NCBI GenBank assembly: GCA_900768045.1
Contig: CAAGBL010000074.1
Location: 1 to 30,611, forward strand
Length of the DNA stretch: 30,611 bases
Origin: an uncultured Alistipes sp.
Lineage (GTDB): Bacteria; Bacteroidota; Bacteroidia; Bacteroidales; Rikenellaceae
Reading direction: 5' to 3'
Shown: positions 24,324 to 30,611 of the stretch, one piece after another
Numbering within the stretch: the stretch's first letter is position 1
How the letters are laid out: every line of letters begins with the position of its first letter
The notes under the pieces: model-generated
The model's input: the letters and a program-made list of their open reading frames with translations, nothing else
Told to the model about the DNA's origin: nothing
Databases searched by the model: none
Program-made: the position numbers and the translations under genes

Positions 24324-25974
24324 AGGTATGTGGTCGAGGGCTTTGATGCTCTTTGTGGCGGCGCTCGTTATGGTGGGCTGTACAACCGAGGTTGATTATA
24401 ACCTTGGTGCTGAGTATGTGCCTACAAACCAAAATATGGAGCTTCGCCGCAGAGTCTATCGTGATGGCGAGATGGAGGACATGGGCGAGAAGAGTAGCGT
24501 CACACTGTCGAAGACATATCTCTATCAGAATGACTCAATTAAGAGTTCAAATCTCGATTATGTATATTTTGGTCAGGAGCGTAGTGCCGAGTTCGGAACA
24601 CGACGTGCGGGATTTATGTCGCAGGTGTTGTTCGGCTCGAAGCTCGATGAGGAGTATGGCTGGGGCTATCGTCCAATATTCGACTCAATGACCTTGATAC
24701 TATATGTCACAGACTACCACGCTAAGGATACAACAAAGTGTCGACGCTTTGGTGTATATGAGATTACCTCGAATAGCTATATAGCCGACTCTAAGGACTC
24801 GGTGTTCTATGCTCAGTTCAATCCTAAGCCTTATGTTAGCTCGAAGCCTATCTTTGAGTTTACATATCCTAACCAGGATAAGGGTGTATATATTGGTAAT
24901 ATGGAGAGTCCACACTACCAGAGTATTACGCTTGATATCCCCAAGGGTAGCGAGGAGTTTACGATGGAGTATATTCGTCGTTTGATGCTCACCACAAAGC
25001 TCGATGACGATGGCTATGCTCGTGATACCGAGAAGATATACACTCAGGGTAACGAGGAGAAGTTTGTTGAGCAGATTAAGGGTGTATACATTGCCCCAAT
25101 TGGAGAGTTAGAAGGTGCTGACCAGGGTGCTATGTTTGCTGCCGATGTTGAAAATTCGGCCTTTGTGTTGTATGCCCGTAGCAGATATGAGCAGGATCCT
25201 GCGATTATCAAGGATACTGTGGTCATGTCCTATAACTTCTTTATCGATCCAACCGAGTACACGGTTAAGGCAGGTAACGTCTCGATTTCGAACGTCGAGC
25301 ATGAGTTTAATGCCGACGACGTGACAGCCATTGCCGAGCATCGTGAGGTGCTTATGGGTAAGGTTGATGCTATGACGGGCGTTGTTACCGAGTTGGAGTT
25401 TACTGACGAGTTTTTGCAGTCGTTGGCCGACATTGCCAAGGGCCGCAAGGGTGTTAAGGTGTCGGTAAACCAGGCATACCTAAACATCTATCTTGAGGGT
25501 GCTGGCTACGATTATGAGCTACTTGATCCTCTCAAGCTTGGCGAGATTATGGACGGCTCGATGGAGCGCATGGGACTATACTCACGCTATGGTGGATATG
25601 AGAACGACTACACCAACGACATCATTGCTATCTCAGACTACCTATACACTAAGGAGTCGTCGAGCTTTGTGATACCCTACGATGGCTATCTCAATCGCTC
25701 GTTGGGTTGCTACACGATGGATATCTCGAACTTCATGCAGTCGCTAATACTATCAGTTATCTCGGAGTCCGACGAGAATGGCGTTGTCGACGTTAAGAAG
25801 TTTGAGGAGGATGCGACACTAAAGCGTAATCGTAGAATATATATAGGCCCTGCGGCAGATGCGTTGTTTGGGTTTAAGCACCAAACGATTATCGGCGGCG
25901 ATGATGTTGAGGTTAATGGTGCGAAGAGTGAGTCGCCAATAACGCTCGAGCTGGTATATACGATTGTAGATTAG
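24313..25974 (+). CDS. DUF4270 family lipoprotein
   Basis: The start is set at ATG 24313, overlapping the previous gene by 11 bases; ATG 24328 is an alternative. The product of about 553 residues has a lipoprotein signal ending LVMVGC, then TTEVDYNLGAEYVP. The mature part is a long, beta-rich sequence with features of DUF4270: FFIDPTEY, VNQAYLNIYLEGAGYDYE and a C-terminal RRIYIGPAADALFGFKH. The function is unknown; a surface or periplasmic lipoprotein is likely. A hairpin terminator follows. Confidence 0.85.
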   Translation: MSCRGMWSRALMLFVAALVMVGCTTEVDYNLGAEYVPTNQNMELRRRVYRDGEMEDMGEKSSVTLSKTYLYQNDSIKSSNLDYVYFGQERSAEFGTRRAGFMSQVLFGSKLDEEYGWGYRPIFDSMTLILYVTDYHAKDTTKCRRFGVYEITSNSYIADSKDSVFYAQFNPKPYVSSKPIFEFTYPNQDKGVYIGNMESPHYQSITLDIPKGSEEFTMEYIRRLMLTTKLDDDGYARDTEKIYTQGNEEKFVEQIKGVYIAPIGELEGADQGAMFAADVENSAFVLYARSRYEQDPAIIKDTVVMSYNFFIDPTEYTVKAGNVSISNVEHEFNADDVTAIAEHREVLMGKVDAMTGVVTELEFTDEFLQSLADIAKGRKGVKVSVNQAYLNIYLEGAGYDYELLDPLKLGEIMDGSMERMGLYSRYGGYENDYTNDIIAISDYLYTKESSSFVIPYDGYLNRSLGCYTMDISNFMQSLILSVISESDENGVVDVKKFEEDATLKRNRRIYIGPAADALFGFKHQTIIGGDDVEVNGAKSESPITLELVYTIVD

Positions 25975-26006
25975 AGAGTTAGTTAAAAACTAAAGATATT
26001 ATAGCG

Positions 26007-26037
26007 AACCTAAGTTACCAATACTTAGGTTTTGCTG
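26007..26037 (+). terminator. Terminator after the DUF4270 gene
   Basis: AACCTAAG (26007-26014) pairs with CTTAGGTT (26024-26031), followed by TTGCTGTT. It is a modest but well-placed terminator, separating the DUF4270 gene from topA. Confidence 0.6.
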
Positions 26038-26056
26038 TTAAAGAATAAATTTTGCG

Positions 26057-28357
26057 ATGCAGGAAAATTTGGTTATTGTAGAGTCTCCAGCCAAGGCTAA
26101 GACCATTGAGAAATTCTTGGGTAAGGAGTTTATGGTTAAGTCGAGCTTTGGTCATATTCGTGACTTGGCTAAAAAGGGACTCGGTATTGAACTTGAGAAT
26201 AACTTCGAACCGCTATACGAGATTCCCGAGGATAAGCGAAAGGTTGTTGATGAGCTCTCTCGCTTGGCACGTGCAGCAAAGACCGTGTGGTTGGCATCCG
26301 ATGAGGACCGCGAGGGAGAGGCTATTGCTTGGCACCTTGCGAAGGTCTTGAACCTACCTATCGAAAGCACAAAGCGCATTGTTTTTCATGAGATTACGCA
26401 GCGTGCAATCCTTAATGCTATCGAGAATCCACGCACTATCGACATGAATCTTGTGAATGCTCAGCAGGCACGCCGAGTGTTGGACCGCTTGGTGGGTTTC
26501 GAGCTCTCGCCAGTGTTGTGGAAGAAGGTGCGCCCAGCACTCTCGGCAGGTCGTGTGCAGAGTGTTGCTGTACGTCTTATCGTGGAGCGTGAGCGTGAGA
26601 TTATCGCCTTTAGCCCTATGGCAAGCTATCGTGTGGTGGCCCAGTTCTATGCTGAGAATGATCCGCAGAAGACACTCTTCAAGGCAACCTTGTCGCAGGC
26701 CTTTGCAAAGCGTGAGGATGCCTACTCGTTCCTTGAGCAGTGTGTAGGCGAGAAGTTCAGCGTGGCAAAGTGCGAGGAGAAGCCCGTGCAGAGATATGCA
26801 GCACCGCCATTTACCACCTCAACACTTCAGCAGGAAGCAGGACGTAAGCTCGGTATGAGCGTGGCACAGACAATGAGCGTGGCACAGCGCCTCTATGAGC
26901 AGGGACTTATAACATATATGCGTACCGACTCTGTGAACCTTTCGCAGATGGCTATCACGCAGTGCAAAAACGAGATTACTCGATTGTTTGGTGCTAAGTA
27001 CTCATATCCTCACAACTTTAAGACAAAGTCGAAGGGTGCTCAGGAGGCTCACGAGGCTATTCGTCCTTCCTATATCGAGCGTCACGAGATTGAGGGTACT
27101 GCTGCCGAGAAGCGCCTATACGAGCTTATCTGGAAGCGCACCGTAGCATCGCAGATGGTGCCAGCAGAGCTCGACCGCACGCAGATTGTTATCGACCTTA
27201 GCCGTCGCTCGGAGCAGTTTGTAGCAACAGGTGAGGTAGTACGCTTTGATGGCTTCATGCGCCTATATTCAGAGTCTGTTGACGAGGATCAGCAGCAGGA
27301 GGGCGAGGGTGGTATACTCCCAAAGATGGAGATTGGTAGCGAGGTTATTGCCACAACAATTACCGCATCGGAGCGCTATACTCAGGCCCCTTCACGCTAC
27401 AACGAAGCAGCTCTCGTAAAGCGCCTCGAGGAGCTTGGCATCGGCCGTCCATCAACCTATGCGCCAACAATCACTACGATTATAAATCGTGGATATGTCG
27501 AGAAGCAGAACCGTGATGGTCAGAAGCGCCAGGTGGAGCATATAACATTGTCGAATGGCAAGCTATCGCATAAGATGGCTACAGAGAGCTATGGCAAGGA
27601 GAAGAGCCGTTTGGCACCTACCGATATAGGTATGGTTGTTAACGACTACCTCGAGTCGCAGTTTGCATCAATCATGGACTATCACTTTACAGCAAATGTA
27701 GAGAAGGAGTTCGACCGTGTGGCAGAGGGCGACATCGCATGGTATAATATGATTAGCGACTTCTATGATCCATTCCATAAGCTTGTTGACGATGCTGTCG
27801 GCACGCAGAGCGACCGCTCGCAGCAGACACGTGTGCTCGGCGTTGACCCTAAGAGTGGCCAGATAGTAAAGGCACGTATCGGACGTTATGGCCCTATGGT
27901 AGAGCTTGAGGGAGAGAATGGTGAGAAGGGACAGTTTGCATCGCTCAAGAAGGGACAGCTCATCGAATCGATCACGTTGGAGGAGGCTCTTGAGTTGTTT
28001 GCCTTGCCCCGTAACCTTGGCGAGTTGGACGGCGAAAGCTTGATGGTGGGTGTGGGTAAGTTTGGCCCATACGTGCGCCATGGCAAGACCTTCGCATCGC
28101 TTGCAAAAACAGATGATCCATATACTATCAGCCGTGAGCGTGCTGAGGAGATATTGAGGGAGAATAGCGAGAAGCAGCGTGTGGCAGCAGAGCCTATCAA
28201 GACCTTTGCGGAGGATAGCGAGATGGTCATTAAGAGTGGTATCTATGGCCCATATATCTCGTTCCAGGGTAAGAACTATCGTCTGCCACGTGGCACGAAG
28301 GTCGAGACACTCGGATATGTTGACTGCCAGCGTATCATTGCTAAGGCTAAGAAATAG
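26057..28357 (+). CDS. topA: DNA topoisomerase I (type IA)
   Basis: This 766-residue enzyme relaxes negative supercoils. The TOPRIM domain has LVIVESPAKAKTI (Glu9) and SDEDREGEAIAWHL (Asp82, Asp84, Glu86). The active-site Tyr is Tyr287 in LITYMRTDSVNLS. The C-terminal part has glycine-rich repeats (RIGRYGPMVELEG, GVGKFGPYVRHG, KSGIYGPYISFQG) instead of four-Cys zinc fingers, the usual form in Bacteroidota. It is complete. Confidence 0.97.
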   Translation: MQENLVIVESPAKAKTIEKFLGKEFMVKSSFGHIRDLAKKGLGIELENNFEPLYEIPEDKRKVVDELSRLARAAKTVWLASDEDREGEAIAWHLAKVLNLPIESTKRIVFHEITQRAILNAIENPRTIDMNLVNAQQARRVLDRLVGFELSPVLWKKVRPALSAGRVQSVAVRLIVEREREIIAFSPMASYRVVAQFYAENDPQKTLFKATLSQAFAKREDAYSFLEQCVGEKFSVAKCEEKPVQRYAAPPFTTSTLQQEAGRKLGMSVAQTMSVAQRLYEQGLITYMRTDSVNLSQMAITQCKNEITRLFGAKYSYPHNFKTKSKGAQEAHEAIRPSYIERHEIEGTAAEKRLYELIWKRTVASQMVPAELDRTQIVIDLSRRSEQFVATGEVVRFDGFMRLYSESVDEDQQQEGEGGILPKMEIGSEVIATTITASERYTQAPSRYNEAALVKRLEELGIGRPSTYAPTITTIINRGYVEKQNRDGQKRQVEHITLSNGKLSHKMATESYGKEKSRLAPTDIGMVVNDYLESQFASIMDYHFTANVEKEFDRVAEGDIAWYNMISDFYDPFHKLVDDAVGTQSDRSQQTRVLGVDPKSGQIVKARIGRYGPMVELEGENGEKGQFASLKKGQLIESITLEEALELFALPRNLGELDGESLMVGVGKFGPYVRHGKTFASLAKTDDPYTISRERAEEILRENSEKQRVAAEPIKTFAEDSEMVIKSGIYGPYISFQGKNYRLPRGTKVETLGYVDCQRIIAKAKK

Positions 28358-28390
28358 ACACAATATTATATTCACTAAAACTAATAACTT

Positions 28391-29614
28391 ATGAAGAAAT
28401 TTTTTGTATTGGCACTCGGCCTTATGTTTGTAACAGGCGCTATGGCGAGTGGCGTTGAGGCTAAGCCTAAGAAGGGTGCAGAGCAGCCAGAGGGTATTCA
28501 GTTTACTGTAGTAAAGGAGAACCCTATCACAAGCATTAAGAACCAGAATAGAGCAGGTACTTGCTGGTGCTACTCATCATTGGCATTCATCGAGTCAGAG
28601 CTTTTGCGTATGGGCAAGGGCGAGTACGACTTCTCTGAGATGTTCATCGTACACAACACATACCTCGACCGTGCTGAGAAGGCAGTGCGCACACATGGCG
28701 ACGTATCATTCGCTCAGGGTGGCTCGTTCTACGATGTTATCTACGGCATGGAGGCTTTCGGTCTTGTTCCAGAGGCTGAGATGCGTCCAGGCGTGATGTA
28801 CGGCATGGAGCTTAGCAACCACAACGAGCTTTCAGCTGTTAGTGACGCTGTTGTTGCGGCTATCGCTAAGGGTAAGCTTCGTAGCTTGCAGGTAAGCCCT
28901 GATGGCGAGATGTTGTGGAAGAAGTCTATCGAGGCTATCCACGATATCTACCTCGGCGTACGTCCTGAGAAGTTCACTTACGAGGGTGTGGAGTACACTC
29001 CAAAGTCATTCTATGAGTCTTTGGGCTTGAACGCAAGCGACTATGTATCGTTGACATCATTCACACACCACCCATTCTACACTACCTTCGCTCTTGAGAT
29101 TCCTGATAACTGGCGTTGGGCTCAGTCTTACAACCTCCCTATCGACGAGCTTATGGAGGTGTTCGACAACGCTATTATGAATGGCTACACTGTAGCTTGG
29201 GGTAGCGACGTTAGCGAGGACGGCTTCACACGTGAGGGTACTGCAATCCTTCCAGACATGGAGAAGGCTTCAACAGAGCTCGACGGCTCAGATATGGCTA
29301 AGTGGCTTAAGATGACTGAGGCTCAGCGTAAGAGCGCACCTATGGCCGTTGAGCAGAAGTGGGTGTCACAGGAGGAGCGTCAGATGGGCTACAACAACCG
29401 TGAGACAACTGATGACCACGGTATGCTTATCTACGGTATCGCTAAGGATCAGAAGGGCACTGAGTACTACATGGTTAAGAACTCATGGGGCGAGGCTGGT
29501 ACTTACAAGGGTATTTGGTATGCTTCAAAGGCATTTGTGCGCTACAAGACTATGAACATCATCGTTCACAAGGATGCGATTCCAGCGGAGATTCGTGCGA
29601 AGCTCGGCTTGTAA
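28391..29614 (+). CDS. Secreted C1-family cysteine peptidase (bleomycin hydrolase-like)
   Basis: This 407-residue protein has a Sec signal (about 1-19). Catalytic residues of the papain fold are visible: Gln52, then GTCWCYSS with Cys58, DDHGM with His343, and VKNSWG with Asn364. The long insert between Cys and His, and the SLAFIESELLRMGKGEYDFSE-type sequence, point to the PepC/bleomycin-hydrolase subgroup. It likely acts as an aminopeptidase on peptides in the periplasm or outside the cell; most well-known members are cytoplasmic. It starts 33 bases after topA, and a GTACG-hairpin terminator follows. Confidence 0.9.
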   Translation: MKKFFVLALGLMFVTGAMASGVEAKPKKGAEQPEGIQFTVVKENPITSIKNQNRAGTCWCYSSLAFIESELLRMGKGEYDFSEMFIVHNTYLDRAEKAVRTHGDVSFAQGGSFYDVIYGMEAFGLVPEAEMRPGVMYGMELSNHNELSAVSDAVVAAIAKGKLRSLQVSPDGEMLWKKSIEAIHDIYLGVRPEKFTYEGVEYTPKSFYESLGLNASDYVSLTSFTHHPFYTTFALEIPDNWRWAQSYNLPIDELMEVFDNAIMNGYTVAWGSDVSEDGFTREGTAILPDMEKASTELDGSDMAKWLKMTEAQRKSAPMAVEQKWVSQEERQMGYNNRETTDDHGMLIYGIAKDQKGTEYYMVKNSWGEAGTYKGIWYASKAFVRYKTMNIIVHKDAIPAEIRAKLGL

Positions 29615-29618
29615 TTTT

Positions 29619-29747
29619 AATTTGTTGTGATAAGGGGCCGATTGCGGCCCCTAACAAAAAATGGCGACAATGGGACGTACGCTTAGTACTACCCATCGTC
29701 GCCATTTTTGCCGAGTGTAGCACTCGGCGCCCTTCTAACAACAAATT
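29619..29747 (+). repeat. GTACG-hairpin element, copy D; terminator of the peptidase gene
   Basis: This is an intact copy. The ends are AATTTGTTGT (29619-29628) and ACAACAAATT (29738-29747). AGGGGCCG/CGGCCCCT forms a mini-hairpin (29633-29652). The main stem AAAAATGGCGAC (29656-29667) pairs with GTCGCCATTTTT (29698-29709), with ATGGG/CCCAT and GTACG...GTAC inside. A further hairpin, CCGAGTG/CACTCGG, lies at 29711-29727. Confidence 0.85.
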
Positions 29748-29875
29748 ATTTCTTGTGATAAGCCATCATCTACTTCCGCTAACGAATTATCTTAGCAATG
29801 GGCAGTACCTCATGTACAGCCCATCGCCTCGAAATTCGCCGAGCGTTGTATCTGATGCCTTCTAACAAGAAATTT
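29748..29875 (+). repeat. Decayed copy E of the GTACG-hairpin element
   Basis: It follows copy D head to tail. Ends are TTTCTTGTGATAAG and CCTTCTAACAAGAAATTT. The central hairpin is GCAATGGGC...GCCCATCGC with two GTAC in the loop. Pairing is less perfect than in the other copies. No gene is seen between 29615 and 30065. Confidence 0.6.
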
Positions 29876-29880
29876 ATCTT

Positions 29881-29990
29881 GCTGATTGAGGTGGGCAGGG
29901 GCATAGGGAAAATAAGGAATTTAGGGAGAATAGGACTATGATATCCTCGTCTTATCGATCCTATCAATCCCATTTATCCATATATACCCT
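29881..29990. repeat. Second copy of the GCTGATTGAGG low-complexity tract
   Basis: It begins with the same GCTGATTGAGGTGGGCAG as 16780, then GGGAAAATAAGGAATTTAGG-like units. It then has degenerate 9-base units (ATCGATCCT, ATCAATCCC, ATTTATCCA, near 29955-29981). It follows copy E just as the first tract follows copy C. Confidence 0.5.
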
Positions 29991-29992
29991 AC

Positions 29993-30038
29993 AAAATAAC
30001 GGTCGGGCACTCAATATGATGCCCGACAGTTGTTTTGT
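29993..30038 (-). terminator. Bidirectional terminator after the PAS gene
   Basis: GTCGGGCA (30002-30009) pairs with TGCCCGAC (30020-30027). The outer arms CAAAATAAC and GTTGTTTTG extend the stem, with T/A runs on both sides. Confidence 0.75.
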
Positions 30039-30065
30039 TTTTCTATCTTGAAAAACCGTAGCTCC

Positions 30066-30407
30066 TTACTCTCTCACATAGTGAGGCATCTCCATAGGTA
30101 TCTCCAACGAAAACTCCACGAGGCCAGCGACCTCGCCTGACTCGTACCAAGGTGTCTGGTAGATGAGCTTGCGGAGGCCTCGTTTCTCGATTGTGTAAGC
30201 GTTATTCTCGCCATTCGATATTAGGCGGTTGATAATCTCTCGTGAGCGTGCCGAGTGGCAGGGCATCATCGACTTGCCACGCACATTGCCGTTAACCTCT
30301 ACCGAGCGCTTATTCTGATATAGCACCACGCCATCGAGGTCGCAGACAGTAATTGCACATGTCTTGAGCGTGTCGCTCCAAGGAGTGCGGATCTCTTCAA
30401 AATTCAT
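30066..30407 (-). CDS. Small PAS-domain protein
   Basis: This 113-residue soluble protein consists of one PAS-like domain: ITVCDLDGVVLYQNKRSVEVNG, then RGKSMMPCHSARSREIINRLISNG, then YQTPWYESGEVAGLVEFSLEIP. The CH pair with the RSREII helix resembles PAS domains found at the C-terminus of DUF438-type proteins. There is no kinase, cyclase or DNA-binding output domain, so it may be a stand-alone sensor or regulator that binds a partner. It carries its own terminator. I do not know its ligand. Confidence 0.75.
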   Translation of the reverse strand: MNFEEIRTPWSDTLKTCAITVCDLDGVVLYQNKRSVEVNGNVRGKSMMPCHSARSREIINRLISNGENNAYTIEKRGLRKLIYQTPWYESGEVAGLVEFSLEIPMEMPHYVRE

Positions 30408-30420
30408 AATATCGTGGGTT

Positions 30421-30611
30421 TTAGTTTATTCTATAAGCTCTCTAACAAGGCTGCTTTGTCGTTACGCTTGCCCTCAAAATGCTCATTTACACTTAGGTAA
30501 ACTCCGCTTTTTCGGGCTTCGCAAGCCTAAAATCAGCTCTTGTTATACAGCTTCTAAGTACAAGGAAGAAGCCAACAAGTCTGTTAGACATCCTCGTTAG
30601 TTTATTCTATA
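30421..30611. repeat. Leader region bounded by TTAGTTTATTCTATA repeats
   Basis: TTAGTTTATTCTATA occurs at 30421-30435 and again at 30597-30611, the window end, 176 bases apart. Between them lie a GGCTT/AAGCC hairpin near 30519 and no supportable gene. It could be one unit of a longer tandem or the edge of a mobile element, but the window stops here. Confidence 0.4.

Noticed and set aside
27668..28375. A 235-codon minus-strand frame
   Set aside because: It lies opposite topA and shows no domain of its own; it is a shadow of the topA codon pattern.
29485..29865. A 126-codon plus-strand frame across the end of the peptidase gene
   Set aside because: It overlaps the peptidase in another frame and then reads through two hairpin repeat copies.
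30364..30600. A 78-codon plus-strand frame near the right end
   Set aside because: It overlaps the PAS gene start on the opposite strand and lies in the repeat-bounded leader; no family is recognised.
1..30611. CRISPR arrays, tRNA or rRNA genes
   Set aside because: No regularly spaced identical repeats with unique spacers, no tRNA cloverleaf and no rRNA segments were found. The GTACG hairpins are dispersed, not arrayed.

Overview
This window looks like the chromosome of a Bacteroidales bacterium (phylum Bacteroidota). Several features support this. TATCTTTG/TAnnTTTG -7 boxes lie upstream of many genes. The ftsX–DUF3098–uppP–truB–queA block is a typical Bacteroidota order. A SusD-free DUF4270 lipoprotein follows a half-length glycogen-synthase-like protein. 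TopA lacks zinc fingers, and Shine-Dalgarno sequences are mostly weak. Genus cannot be read from the sequence; a Rikenellaceae/Alistipes-like organism is a guess.

Layout. 1-371 holds copies of an intergenic hairpin repeat. 372-3931 holds dapD (minus), then a plus-strand group of a small lipoprotein, aspartate kinase and a TraB/GumN protein. 3932-8876 is an AT-rich accessory island. It has a promoter and a long structured RNA, then a Cys-rich peptide precursor with a twin-arginine signal, a radical SAM/SPASM maturase, a SPASM-only partner, a small modification-system protein, TatA and TatC, ending in a strong terminator. 8877-16179 is minus-strand housekeeping: queD-polA, kbl, a FucP-like MFS transporter and a polyprenyl diphosphate synthase. 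16314-28357 is plus-strand: a small secreted acidic protein, a YfhO-family membrane protein, ftsX, DUF3098, uppP, truB, queA, a GT5 N-terminal-domain protein, DUF4270 and topA. 28391-29614 encodes a secreted C1 (bleomycin-hydrolase-like) peptidase. The right end holds more hairpin repeats and a small PAS protein.

The most interesting system is the island. It reads as a RiPP pathway of the CXXX-repeat type joined to its own minimal Tat translocase (TatA + TatC, no TatB). The precursor carries SRREFFK, a hydrophobic stretch and a lipobox-like SSC, followed by eight Cys at three- or four-residue intervals. My inference is that the peptide is crosslinked in the cytoplasm and then exported in a modified, probably folded, state by the co-encoded Tat pore. 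The island's ends share inverted sequence, including a perfect 15-bp inverted repeat (3911-3925 and 8844-8858), which suggests insertion between the convergent traB-like and polA genes.

A second notable feature is a dispersed family of intergenic elements. Each has a constant GTACG...GTAC core inside a hairpin whose stem sequence differs from copy to copy but stays paired. Three copies sit directly after stop codons in the sense orientation, so they probably act as terminators or 3'-UTR elements.
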